This document shows, piece by piece, positions 11,692-22,639 of a stretch of 64,000 bases of DNA (position 1 is its first letter; each line of letters starts with the position of its first letter). The DNA comes from Microvelia longipes (Eukaryota; Arthropoda; Insecta; Hemiptera; Veliidae): the NCBI GenBank assembly GCA_018340805.1, contig JACMZG010001908.1, forward strand, positions 49,090,378 to 49,154,377, written 5' to 3'. The translations under genes and the position numbers were made by a program. The notes below the pieces were generated by a model. The model made no database searches. It worked only from the letters and a program-made list of their open reading frames with translations, and was not told the origin of the DNA.

Positions 11692-13098
11692 ATGGTAAGG
11701 ACGTGCTGTGTACCAGATTGTACAGAAAAAATAGGGTTCTGCCGGTAAGTATCATTACATTACAATAATCTTATTAGTATAAATTTAGTTCAAATATGGC
11801 AGAAATAATCACTGTTGGGAGTATCAAAAATGCCAAAATTTGAGAAGGAGCGAATGGGTTCTATATAGGGTCTTTGCCAGTTTCAGCGACGAGAAAACCG
11901 AATACGACATGGGTAGTTCACTATGGCGGATTGTTTAGGAACATGATAGTAAAGATCTAGGGAATCCCGCTAGATTTAGAGGTAGAACTCACTCGTTTTG
12001 GTTCCACAACGTTGAAACAGGTCTAATAATTAGCTGAACTAAACTTGGAAGTAATTACAGTCTTAAAATTTTCCCATAGAACCAGACATATGTCTATATT
12101 GAAGTGACTTTGTATACCTTCTCTCATAAGATAAAAACGTTAAATATTTCGATTTTTAATAAGTAACTAATAAATAACTACATTTTTGACTTCATAATAA
12201 AGACTATTTAAAATGTTTCAGATTTCCGCATCCAGAGCTGGATTCTCTCAATAGGTTCCACATATGGATAAAAGCCATTGGCAATGCTCGTCTGCTTAGC
12301 ATGAAGCCGGCAGATATATACAAATCTAAACACAAAGTAAAAAGCACTTTAAAGTCGATGACTTTGTCCCATCAACGAAAAAATTGAAAAGATCTGCCAT
12401 ACCTAGTATAGGTTTGAAAATGCCTGGTAAGATAAAGCAGTTTCTAAACTTTAAGGTCAATTAAAGATAGATAATAAATATTTCACATACGTCCTTAGTA
12501 ACTATGAAGAATAATACAAAATAATAACATTTTGTATTTATTAAAAATTGTATAATTTAATGTGATATAAGTTCAACCATGATACCACTATTCTCTGTTT
12601 AGCGAGCGAAATCATTAAAATGATGCAAGTAATGTAGTGCAGTAAAATTATTTGACCTTACGGAGATTTAGGAAGAAAATGGTAGTTGATTAAATATATT
12701 TAACAATTAATCTGAAGGTAAGGCTCATATTCACCAACTAGGCTTAAAGTTAAACTGAGTTTAAATTAAAAATCAATCGCTGTAATTTTACTGTTTGAAC
12801 TTATTTTATCTTTAACTGGGTTCATATATCACGTTGGTGAAAAGGCCCCTAAGAGTATAACTAAGTTTTATGAAATAATAGTTAAGTAGTATACTTTTTA
12901 AATTTAAATATATTCCAAGACATTTCTAAACTTTTGTACTCTCCTTCCCACCTAAAAGCCGTCACACACACGTACCAATATATTAAAGTAAGAATAGCTG
13001 AAATAATTAGTTCTATTATTTCAGAGGATGTACCAGTATCCCAAGAGAGAAATAAGACCTTTCTCCTGCATCGTCAGAGCGACTTTTATCTCCGCTAG
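11692..13098 (+). pseudogene. THAP-domain gene relic, spliced and frameshifted
   Basis: THAP domains are C2CH zinc fingers that bind DNA in nuclear proteins and in some DNA transposases. Exon 1 (11692-11744) starts at an ATG and encodes MVRTCCVPDCTEKIGF, with the first Cys pair at C5 or C6 and C10. It ends at a GTAAGT donor. Exon 2 begins at 12222 after a TTTCAG acceptor and continues in the matching phase through RFPHPELDSL and RFHIWIKAIGNARLL. Near 12337-12345 the frame breaks. In the shifted frame the domain resumes as SKHFKVDDFVPSTKKLKR up to about 12426, where a GTAAG donor sits. The Cys expected just before SKHF is missing, so about four bases appear lost. A further exon is possible at 13025-13098 (after TTTCAG; it stays open in phase to a TAG). 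The missing Cys and the frameshift argue for a pseudogene. It may come from a host gene or a THAP transposase. Confidence 0.75.
12729..12841. mobile_element. 112-bp MITE inside the presumed THAP intron
   Basis: The left end TTCACCAACTAGGCTTAAAG (12730) is matched by the reverse complement of the right end (TTCACCAACGTGATATATGA). Both run on into AGTTAAA and AAGTT/AGTTT-like inner repeats. Short size, AT-rich body and terminal inversion indicate a MITE. It lies between the exon 2 donor and the possible third exon of the THAP relic. Confidence 0.55.
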
Positions 13099-13392
13099 GT
13101 TGGTTTTGAAATATTATTGGTCTATTAAAAACATCACATCCATGGTTCATCCAAAAGATTTTATTATTGATCATATGTCATTAAAGAATTAAGTCAATAA
13201 GATCATAAGTCATCTTATGATAAAAATTAATGTCATTAAAAATTCAGCGCAATGCACGATTGCTCTTAGTGAAAGAATATATGTACAATTATTTAACTTG
13301 TTATTGGGTGTTAAACAAATGTTTAACTTATTGTATATTATGTATAATCAAATAATCGATTCACACACTGCTATAAAATGTCGAAACATTTC

Positions 13393-13422
13393 ATCTTGCT
13401 GTTCTTTCGAGAACAGCAAGAT
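13393..13422. repeat. Perfect 13-bp hairpin with TTCG loop
   Basis: ATCTTGCTGTTCT (13393-13405), loop TTCG (13406-13409), AGAACAGCAAGAT (13410-13422). As RNA it would form a stable stem with a UUCG loop, but the closing pair is U-A rather than the especially stable C-G. Confidence 0.8.
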
Positions 13423-13699
13423 TTTCTATACCAGGATAAATTATTTCTATATCGATGTATACCAAATTTTTTTTTTGTGGCTGCAATTAATCTAATAAAA
13501 GAATACCCTAGACTGGAGTGACCACTATTAAACTGTGAAGCGTATTTTAATATATTTTGGAGCTGTAAATATCGGCCACTAAACGGCCGCTTATTGTAAA
13601 TTATTAAAATAAATAAATAAGTCCGGGGGCTGTATATTTAACTATATATTGCCGCAGTTGTTTGCGACTTTAATTTTATTTATAACACGTTATATATAA

Positions 13700-13966
13700 G
13701 ATCTGTTATTGGTAATTGTAAAATATTTTAATCATAGCCCGTTTTTTATAGATTTAGAAGAATTTGACCATTTTTGCGGACTTAATTATGAGTTTGTTGA
13801 AGGAGATAGTAATAATTACTATGCAGATTTCAAAAAAGAATATTTGTTAAGCCAGAGTTTGTGTTCTTCTCCCGTTCTCCCGTATGAAAACTTCCTTTTT
13901 TTATATTCCTTATTAATATTATATGTAATAATAAACGTATTTTATTTTAATATTATCCCCGAAGTT
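13700..13966 (+). other. Possible orphan exon
   Basis: A pyrimidine-rich stretch ending TTTTTTATAG (about 13752) precedes an open frame encoding DLEEFDHFCGLNYEFVEGDS and about 30 further residues of mixed composition, before the translation turns hydrophobic and AT-driven. It lies on the same strand as the THAP relic. No domain is recognised. The acceptor-like site and the non-random start are the only support. Confidence 0.2.
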
Positions 13967-14434
13967 TAATTTATAGTGCCATTTAATTCTTCCTTTAAAA
14001 CTTGTTTTAATTTTTGTGAAACGTACTTTGTTTAAATATAAATATACAAGTGTTAATTACTTTTCTGACTCTTTATTATTCGTTATTTTGTAATTATTTC
14101 GCAACAAAATATTATAAATTATAAATATTATAACTTCTATAATCCTTGCTTTTACTTTTCATTGAATTAAGTCCAAAATCAACTTATTTTGTAATTTTGA
14201 AAAACGAAGAAATGAAATTAACAGTTTGAAAAAGAGCGGGAAAATTTTTAAGAGTGTAGTTCGGGGGCACACCGCTAGAACGCGCTAGTTGTACACAAGA
14301 ATTAGCTTCGAGCTCTAGTGACCCATCTATATATACTCTCTCTTATCTATGGTCAATATGAATCATATCAATGATTCAAATGTCATATGAATGACAGATG
14401 AAAACAAACTTTTGTCTTAAGATGTCATTGTACG

Positions 14435-14480
14435 ACACACGGCTAAAATCATTTGAGAGCGCGGGAAAATAATAAGTTCA
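14435..14480 (+). repeat. Solo end of the 6.7-kb MITE family
   Basis: ACACACGGCTAAAATCATTT is followed by GAGAGCGCGGGAAAATAATA, matching the left end at 6702. No matching right end was found nearby, so this is a truncated copy. Confidence 0.6.
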
Positions 14481-15657
14481 CCGATTCCTTCAAATTTGTT
14501 ATGCATGCAAGTAATGTGTATCTAAAATTATGCTAAACGTTGTATAAAATCTTTAAAATTTAATGTATGAAACACTCATATATTCAAAAAGACTGCTATT
14601 AGCAGAATAAAATTTCGTATATCTGATTGCCATCGTTCTTAAATTTTCTCGAATAATTATTATTTAAGAATAAGAATTATTTAATTATTAATCAATATGG
14701 AATAGCAATGTCCAAAGCATTTATTTTGCCGGGCAAATTAAAACATACTGTTCTTAACTCTCTTGTACAAATATACCGGAATATATGCATGAAACTGTCT
14801 CATATGCACACACAAATTATACAAAAACAGAAAGTCACTATGACAAACTCTAGGAAGAAGTCTTAAAACACGTAAAACGTATAAATTTGAAGACATCTTG
14901 GTTTCAAGTGAATATAACACTGCCCCTATTTACCTAAAATATTAGGTGAAAAAGTAAAAAAGTTGGAGCCTGTATATATGATTACTTTAAAATCTATGTG
15001 TCAATGCATGTGGGCAAGAATAATGTTAGTCTCTTAAAACACGTTATAACATAATTTAAAAGTCAAATTATATCGTAAAGAACTAATTAAATGTTTTAAT
15101 CTAATTTTAGAAAGTTTCATTCTTCTTTTTTTCTATAGCTGATAAAGAAATAGTTTGCTCAAGTATAAATTATCTGTAAAGAGCAAATAAGCAAAAGCGC
15201 TTACATTAAAAAATATACACTTTTACATATAAATAACGTTTTTAAATAATTTACATTAATAAGTTTTGTAAAGTTAAATTAAAGTCTTTAAACTATTTCA
15301 TAAATTATGTTTCTATTCTATGTTTTTTGTATGAATATATTAGATAGAAGCTTTGACTTATGTTATAGTCTAATAGAAAACAATCATTTGTCAAAACATT
15401 TAAACTAAAGTGTGAAATTAGTATGAAAGGGTTCTTTAAGATATTTATTTCCAAGATGTTAAAAATTTTTTAGGTGATTCAATTCGATGTAATTAGTCCA
15501 AACGCATTCGGTGGTTATAACCTGATGATGTGTGACATCATTGCAGGAATCAGTATAGGCCTTCAACACTGAAAATTTACTATTTATTTCTACATTGACG
15601 TCAATTCCGGACTATAACCTATGTTAAAAAATATTTCATTCATGAAAACCCTTCTAT
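14481..15657. other. Non-coding
   Basis: AT-rich sequence with no gene or repeat recognised. Confidence 0.45.
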
Positions 15658-15947
15658 TAGGCCAAGAGCCCAGGGGTGTTTTGTTAATAAAAAGTGTAAT
15701 GGCTGGAACCGGTCTCAATTTTTCGTAAATACCTTCCTGAACAAGGATCCGCAATTCTGCTGACTCGTATCGGATGGGTGTCCCAGGCAGAACCTTTGAC
15801 CCCTAAAGTGCGTTCTGCCTGGGACACCTATCCGATACGAGTCGGCAGAATTGCAGATCCTTGCTCAGGAAGGTATTTACGAAAAATTGAGACCGGTTCC
15901 AGCCATTACACTTTTTATTAACAAAACACCCCTGGGCTCTTGGTCTA
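15658..15947. repeat. 290-bp near-perfect palindrome
   Basis: The left arm (15658-15793) and right arm (15812-15947) are reverse complements over 136 bp with few mismatches, around an 18-nt centre. The innermost part, GGTGTCCCAGGCAGAAC against GTTCTGCCTGGGACACC, is perfect. There is no ORF. A transcript would fold into a long dsRNA hairpin. It could be a foldback transposon or an inverted duplication. High arm identity implies a recent origin or ongoing gene conversion. Confidence 0.9.
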
Positions 15948-17171
15948 TATTGAATCATCTTATAAATTCTACCAGCTTGATGTATTTCAATGTTACGGTT
16001 TAGTATAGTCAGAATAGTTTTAATTATTTAACGTTTATTGTTGGAAAAGGAGTTGATTACTCGAACGTATTATACATTTAATGTTTATTCGGTGAGACCA
16101 ATGAGTGTCACAGCGTAATCGATTTCCCACACGCTTATTTATTTTACATCTAAATCTCATTTTAAAAATAAATGTTGATTCTGTTATTTTTTGCGTCGAG
16201 GCATTGGAATAAAAAAAGAATTTACATATAGATAATGAAAAAAACAACAAACAAACGTGGGTATATATTAGAGTTAGGTATGAGGAAAACGGGAAACTTT
16301 ACAGTGTGTGTAAAGTTTAAACAAGATTTTGTTGGTTAAGAGCATTATTGCTCTCATTCTTTTCCTTTGCCTGACATTAGTTATAAAACAAATAATCCAA
16401 TCTTAGGGTCGTTAAATAATTCGAATACTTCATATGCTGTATATACGTTCTACTATGTAAATCGTTTACTATTTATTCTATAGTAATAATTATAAGCACT
16501 TTTTAATCGGATAAAACCTAAGAGAGGATATTGCATTTTAACACATTTATTTAGTATTTATTCAAAAATACTCCTTTAAGTGTTATTTTCCATACTTGTG
16601 GATGTAACGAAGCTGTCTGTATCAGTATAGACAAGAAATGCTCTGATGAACAATACATCATATAAGGCGAAACAATCCTCTCAGCATGATTTGACAAAAT
16701 CTATGAGAAGAACCCTACTCATTGGTAATTGTAGAACAAGCAATAGATTAATTAATGTCGGACTGAGTGAGAGTGTGGTTAAAATGTGTCTTATAGTAAA
16801 AATTTCGCTGGAACAATACAAATGCCTTATACTCGCACCTGATGCACTGTTTACTTTTTGCATTTACTTACGAATGCCATTTTAATTAAAAAATAATTTT
16901 AAATATTAAAATTGTATGTTGCGTTAGAAGCTAACGTGATAAATTAACAAAACTTTACTAATTTAAGAAAAAAGACTTGAATCTTAGCTAGATAATAAAT
17001 AAAGCTACTAATAAATCTCGCTATTAAATTAATAAAGCTTCAAGAAGCTAGATACTAAAACAAATAAAATAGGTAAATAAGTTTTAAATTTATTTTTCCT
17101 GCTCAATTAGAAGCAACAAATCTAAGAAATAATTAAACCCCAAAAACTTTTTGAGTTATCAAAACAAAAAT
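15948..17171. other. Non-coding
   Basis: The overlapping ORFs of 79 and 60 codons near 16646-16885 have no recognisable motif. No RNA or repeat is evident. Confidence 0.4.
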
Positions 17172-17375
17172 ATTTTAGGGCGGTGGTCCGCATGTTGAGC
17201 GGATTTCCTTTAGAATGTATGTTTCCGTACTTAACAATCCGTTTCTTACTTATGGTTTCGGTTTATGCTATATAACTTGAGCAGTTACACAATTATCAAG
17301 CACCACTTGTAATTCATTTTATCTGTGTTTTTCCAAGGAAATGCACATAATTATCTTGTTGGTCATTCAAAACAT
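17172..17375 (+). repeat. GGTCCGC-family repeat, near full length
   Basis: It begins GGCGGTGGTCCGCATGTTGA and continues through TTTCCTTTAGAATGTATG and TTGAGCAGTTACACAATTAT. It ends near TTCCAAGGAAATGCACATAA. It follows the same order as the copies at 22 kb. The TTTCCTTT and AAGGAAA motifs near its two ends are inverted with respect to each other. Confidence 0.75.
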
Positions 17376-18309
17376 CGAAACTTGTTGTGATTGACACGTG
17401 TAGTGATTGACTCGTGACAATGACAATTGTAATAGAATTTTTTATTTATCATATAATTAGTTTATTTCATGTTCAGTGGTATACCTACTAGTTAATAAAA
17501 GTGTGAAAGTCTGATTATGATTGCTTCAACTATATGTTATAAGTGTATAATATACATATAATAACTAATGAACTATTTTGTAAACGTATGTAATGTAAAA
17601 ATCGAATAAAAAATTATTGTCCTTACAAGGATTAGAACCCAGGTACTCTGGCTTTGAGTCCTTATGTCGTCTTCGTACTTTTTTAATTCTTCTTACAGTC
17701 CCAAAAATAATCGAAAACTACTCACCATTTTAAATATGTAATTTACTGGTTGTATTTTTGGTTTTCCAGTTATTGACCACAGTTTTTCTTTACTTTTTTG
17801 CTATTATGAGAGGTTGTTTTTTATTTTATAGACCAACTTAGTGAATTTATCGAAAGGAAATTCGTTAAACAGTCTATAACTTAGCTCACCCCTATTCTCT
17901 TCGTTTGAGTTCGCAATAAAAAGTATTTTTCCATCGTTTTTACATTATATATTGTTTATTGTTGAAGGCAGTTAGCTGCTTACCTTTCACATGAATCAAG
18001 TATGATGTATAATTTTTATTTTGAAAATAAACTTAATAGTTGGTTGTATTTCTTATAATAAAAAAGTATGTTTTCTAAGTTATAATACCATATGTTGAAC
18101 ACTTGCTCTTGTTTATGTAGCATTCTAGTACATACAATTGTCGGAATAGCTGATATCTTCGGTTTCGGTTTGCTCTTTCTCAGAGACTAAACATCGCAAA
18201 ATACAAAGTCCTATTGAAACGAAGTTCACTATAATGATTTATTACCTAAATTATTTTATAATTCACGTTTATCAATACTCAAGAGAATTATTAGATTTTA
18301 CGATTTTAA
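17376..18309. other. Non-coding, tRNA-like fragment inside
   Basis: At about 17618-17690 the minus strand reads a B-box-like TGGGTTCTAATCC close to a CCTTGTAAGGAC-type ending. It probably belongs to a SINE head but lacks a convincing A box. The rest is AT-rich and unassigned. Confidence 0.35.
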
Positions 18310-18770
18310 TAATTTATTAAAAAACGTAAACAGGACATTAGATAAACTAATGCTGATAATGAGGTGGAACTTAAAACTTATTTTGGTCTTATATGTAACT
18401 GCAAGCGTGCCAAATCTCAAATCGGTCAACATATTTTTCTGTGTTTATGAAATTTTGTCCGAGTCATTATTTCCAGTCAATGATGTCGTATTAAACTAAC
18501 ACTGATAAAAGATGAAACATTACGCAAGTGTTTGTTTTATATGTGTGCCAAATATCAAAAGATCCACACATTTTTCTAAATCTTTTGAATTTACAAAATT
18601 TTGCTATCGATTAATGGTATTTAAACAAAATAATTTCTGGACAACACATGTAATTGATTTAATGTAAAACTGGACCTAAAATAGATTTTGCATCAATTTC
18701 CAACTCTCTAGCGTAAACATACCGGGAGTTACAATGACAACAGTCTCACACACACACTTTGAATATACCT
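18310..18770 (+). repeat. LINE-type 3' end repeat, copy 1
   Basis: It shares GCGTGCCAAATCTCA, a GAGTCATTATT segment, a TCAATGATGTCGT segment and a final ACA/CACAC-rich tail with copies at 38.4-38.8 kb (plus) and 33.65-33.9 kb (minus). The order AACTCTNTAGCNTAAA, then GGGAGTTACAATGA, then CA-rich tail is typical of the 3' end of non-LTR retrotransposons that end in a microsatellite. No coding part is present. Confidence 0.55.
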
Positions 18771-19950
18771 CTCAAGAGTACTTGAAAACATATAACTCAT
18801 TTGAAATCCTGGTCTCAAGTTTTTAGCGCAAACACAAAACTTTTCTCGTATAGCTAAGAGATAAATAAGAAAAATAAAAAAGTAATCTAATTTTCTCCTC
18901 CTATGCGACTGTCCGCAATTAGATACTCTTAGAAAGCAAAATTCACTACCACCAAACATACCTGATATTCTACGGGATAACGAACAAATCATACAAAGAC
19001 TGCTTCAGTTCCTTCATCTAGCTCAACTCACTCAAGAACTATAGAAACTATATTTGCCTTCAAAATCAGAACATCTTAAAACTTATTTATTGATTTATTT
19101 TCACATTTATATTTTACAGTTATCATATTTTAGTACAGAGTACATAGATCAGCCGTCATATTTTATTCATTCTCAGCTCATATAAATTTATCTTATCAGT
19201 ATATTTACAAAATTTAACTTATCTAAGTATATCTATATAAATTCAAACTATTTCTAACTACCCACCAAGTCTTCTGTATTATGCTGGAGGAGAATGACCT
19301 AGTAGTCGACCTCCAAAAAAAAAAAAAAATAAAAATAAAGTCTGCATCCTCGAACTATCTAAAATAGTCTTTAGAAGATCATAATTACTCAGAGCTTAGG
19401 ATAATATTTCAGTTTCTTTAAACTCCACCTTAGAATTATTACGTAACCAAATGTCTAGGTTGTTAGATCTTAAGTTGGATTAAAAGTATTTTTATATAAT
19501 ATTAGTGGAAAACCTTTAATATAATATTAATAGATGCATTAAAAACCTCTTGTCATGCCTAGAGCCTTATTTTAATGAATTAACGTTGAAAAATATTGCT
19601 AAGAAGATAAGCATAAATAAGTCATAAAGGGAAAAGGGGGTCGAACTAAGTACTATCTGAAGTCAAAAAACTTATTAAAATTTTGACAAGTATATGACAA
19701 CTTTTTTCGGGGAAAAGTTGTGTTTATTTAAGGGTTTTGAGTCACAATGACCACTCTAAAGAGTCGAAACTAAAACGAAAAAACTAAAGATTCATATGAT
19801 AACATAAAAAAGTTGTGATTTATTTTATTTAAATTTGGCGGCGTTTTTTCTTTTTATCTAGCTTTAGAATCTGTATGTGAGAAGAATAATTGTTTTTTAT
19901 GAAGTTGTAATACAGTAGCTCTTATCTAAATTAAAGTGGAAACTACGAGC
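18771..19950. other. Non-coding, A-rich tract
   Basis: A run of 15 A plus further A-rich sequence at about 19314-19338 follows GGAGGAGAATGACCTAG and GTCGACCTCC. This could be the tail of a retroposed sequence on the plus strand. Otherwise unassigned. Confidence 0.35.
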
Positions 19951-20215
19951 AACCACACTGTGTAACCATAGTCGTGGTTGCACACTAATATAAGAGTTAA
20001 ACTGGCATTCTGGAGGTTACTGGTTCTATTCCACGTCGGGTCGATTTAATTTAATTAAAGAAAACTTCAATTTGAAATTCATTGTTAATTTCTGTTAAAG
20101 AAATAAAAGTAAAAAAATTGGGGATCGAGGTACCTGGAAATGTTTCCTCACATTTGATTTTCTAAGCTCATCATCATTACTTCAGACTCGCTTCGGTCGT
20201 CTTTAAAATATAAAA
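19951..20215. repeat. tRNA-like fragment and 5S-SINE body fragment
   Basis: At about 20018-20036 the sequence TACTGGTTCTATTCCACG is B-box-like. At 20179-20204 (minus orientation) ACTTCAGACTCGCTTCGGTC is the conserved body motif of the 5S-derived SINE seen at 38, 44 and 54 kb. Neither is complete. Confidence 0.45.
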
Positions 20216-20267
20216 TAACCAAATTTACTGCAGCATATTTTAGGACTTTCTATGAAGTCCAATATAG

Positions 20268-20310
20268 AACCTCATATTAAGGTCCCTAGAAAGGACCTTA
20301 ATATGAGGTT
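20268..20310. repeat. Perfect 18-bp hairpin
   Basis: AACCTCATATTAAGGTCC (20268-20285), loop CTAGAAA, then the exact reverse complement (20293-20310). A smaller GGACTT/AAGTCC hairpin lies just upstream at 20243-20260. Confidence 0.85.
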
Positions 20311-20497
20311 ATCCCTTGTACCGTACAGTCGGGAGGTCTTGAATTCAAGGCCGGTCAATCCAGTCAGGGTTTAACGTGGTTTCTTTGGCTGCTAATATAT
20401 ATAGTTCCTGTTAGCACTGGGGAGCTATAGCTTTCAGATCAGGGCTTGAGAATGACATTGTGTAAGCTGGCGTCGAGGTTGCAAGAGTTCTTTGTTA

Positions 20498-20895
20498 GGT
20501 GGCGCTGGACTAGACAAAGCGGTGAGCCTAGATAGAGTCTGATGATGCTAGAGGAGCTGATGAGATTGGTGAGACTGGTTTTACAAGTGTGGGCCAAGTG
20601 AGACTAATGTGATCAGAGGAGCTAGTAAGACTAGAAGAACTAAGCACACTGTGAACTAGTAGTTGGCGCTAGCCTGAGCGGTGAGCTTAGCCAGATTCTA
20701 GTTAGACTAGAAGAACTAAGCACACTGTAAACTAGTAGTTGGCGCTAGCCAGAGCGGTGAGCCTAGCCATATTCTGGTTAGATTAGAAGAACTAAGCACA
20801 CTGTGAACAAGTAGTTGGCGCTTGCCTGAGCGGTGAGCTTAGCCAGATTCTGGTTAGACTAGAAGAACTAAGCACACGGTAAACTAGTCGTGTTA
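20498..20895. repeat. 76-bp GC-richer minisatellite
   Basis: AGAAGAACTAAGCACAC starts at 20633, 20709, 20785 and 20861, an exact 76-bp period. Each unit also holds GTAGTTGGCGCT and GAGCGGTGAGC. A diverged leading unit (GGCGCTGGACTAG, then GCGGTGAGCCTAG) starts near 20498. The units are strikingly similar and much richer in GC than the surroundings. Confidence 0.9.
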
Positions 20896-21281
20896 CTATG
20901 TACGGAGGGGGGGTTTCCTAGATTAACTGTGTACAATCACTGGGGTGGATTAGTTAAGTGAGATTTGACAGAGTGGAAAAACGCAAATATGACCCTTCGG
21001 GTTTTAACGTAAATAATATCTCGGACTCACCAAACAATATCTCGCGGGAAGCAGAACTAGATGGTGATTTGGTTTTGTAGGACGAACAATATATCTTTCC
21101 TCTTTACTTAGTAATGAGTTAGGAAAAGTAAAAACATAATTTTCGTTTTTCTTTTTTAGCGAATTTCCTTTGGAAATTTGCCTAATGGGATAGGCGTCAT
21201 GGCGGAATTCGAACCTCGGACCACGACACAAATCCGTTTCAGAGGTCCCTAATGACGAAAAAATAAGTTTAGCGAGACTTT
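20896..21281. other. Unassigned, with a tRNA-like fragment
   Basis: At about 21165-21240 the plus strand has AGCGAATTTCCTTTGGAAAT, matching an end of the GGTCCGC family. Next to it, on the minus strand, is GAGGTTCGAATTCC, a good B box. This pairing of a tRNA-like box with a GGTCCGC end is also seen at 21.85-21.94 kb. Confidence 0.45.
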
Positions 21282-21296
21282 AATATATATAATATA

Positions 21297-21339
<43 letters not shown>

Positions 21340-21358
21340 ATATATTATATATATTATA
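21282..21358. repeat. TA microsatellite
   Basis: An almost uninterrupted TA run of about 75 bp. Length is prone to polymorphism and assembly error. Confidence 0.9.
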
Positions 21359-21360
21359 AG

Positions 21361-21470
21361 GACACGAACCCTATTGAAAACCAGGTTTTTGTGATGTCAT
21401 TAACCCGATTTGCTGAGTCAGCGAATTTTCAAAAAATCGGCAAAATTCAGGGTTAATATTTTTTGCCCGA
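21361..21470 (-). repeat. LINE-type 3' end repeat, fragment
   Basis: On the minus strand it reads CGGGTTAATGACATCACAAA, preceded by GACTCAGCAAAT, matching the GAGTCATTA and GGGTTAATGA segments of the repeat at 33.65 and 38.4 kb. Confidence 0.45.
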
Positions 21471-21890
21471 AAAGGTCAATATGTTTTTTGAGACGCTGAA
21501 TCGAATGAAACCGGTCCGAAGTCGATACGACCTTTCTAAGTGACCTAAAAATCGAAAAAACCATTGTAAATTACCGAAAACCAAAATTTAGGTCGATAAA
21601 AAATAAATTTCGAGTAGGGTGTCGTTTTCTATGTTATTTTGGGCGCTGAATCGACTGAAACCGGTCCGAAGTCGATACGACCACTTTAAGTTACCAAAAA
21701 GTCGAAAAAACCACAAAAATTATAGAAAACCAAAATTACGGTCGTTAAAAATTAAATTTCGAGTAGGGTGACGTTTTCAATGTTTTTTGGGCCTCTGAGT
21801 TGAATGCCAGTGGTCCGGAGTAAATACGACCACTCAAACGCTGGGAACCTGGGTTCACATCCTGGAAGGGTCGATAATTGTTTATCGTTT
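21471..21890. repeat. 150-bp tandem units, three copies
   Basis: Units are marked by GCTGAATCGACTGAAACCGG and CCGAAGTCGATACGACC, and start at about 21492, 21642 and 21791 (150 and 149 bp apart). The third unit is more diverged and ends in a tRNA-like B box (GGGTTCACATCC) before the GGTCCGC element. One matching unit recurs at 51663-51720, again next to a GGTCCGC copy, so unit, B box and GGTCCGC head form a repeated composite. Confidence 0.8.
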
Positions 21891-21925
21891 TTTTTTTATT
21901 TAATATAAGTTTACAACTAGAAAAT

Positions 21926-22635
21926 AATTCTGGCGCGGTGGTCCGCATGTCGGGCGAATGTCCTTTGGATGCGTGTTTCCGTGCTTTTTACATTATATAA
22001 GTTTTCAACTACTAAATAAATAATTCCGGCGCGGTGGTCCGCTGTCGGGCGAATTTCATTTAGAATGCCTGTTTCCGTGCTAAACAACTTATTTCTTGCT
22101 TATGCAAGAACCATGCCCATTGCGTGGTTCCGGTTCATGCTTTAGAACCTAAGCAGTTACTCAACTGTCAAGCACTGCTCGTAACTCATTTTGTCTGTAT
22201 TTTCCAAAGGAAATGCGCATAATTATCCAGTTGGTTGTACAAAACTATGCCTCTTAAATTAGAAGTACGCACTATTATTTGCACTAGTTTAAAGCTTAGT
22301 TACTTATCTTTAAGCTTAGTCAGTTATCTTTAAAGGTTTTAGCGCATTTCCTTTGGAAAATACAGACAAAATGAGTTACGAGCAGTGCTTGACAGTTGAG
22401 TAACTGCTTAGGTTCTAAAGCATGAACCGGAACCACGCAATGGGCATGGTTCTTGCATAAGCAAGAAATAGGTTGTTTAGCACGGAAACATGTATTCTAA
22501 ATGAAATTCGCCCGACAGCGGACCACCACGCCGGAATTATTTATTTAGTAGTTGTAAACTTATATAATGTAAAAAGCACGGAAACACGCATCCAAAGGAA
22601 ATTCGCCCGACATGCGGACCACCGCGCCAGAATTT
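21926..22635. mobile_element. GGTCCGC-family inverted pair (foldback)
   Basis: The left arm (21926-22218) and right arm (22342-22635) are reverse complements over about 290 bp with very few differences, separated by 123 bp. Each arm contains the family head twice (near 21931 and 22024 on the left), so the arms are themselves partly tandem. Each arm then runs through GTTTCCGTGCTAAACAAC, a GCAAGAACC/GGTTC hairpin-like stretch and GCAGTTACTCAACTGTCAAG to TTCCAAAGGAAATGCGC. There is no ORF beyond a frame of about 90 codons shaped by the repeat. It is probably a foldback element or a recent inverted duplication. Confidence 0.85.
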
Positions 22636-22639
22636 TTTT

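Noticed and set aside
20498..21000. CRISPR array
   Set aside because: Whole 76-bp units repeat without unique spacers, and the genome is eukaryotic in character.
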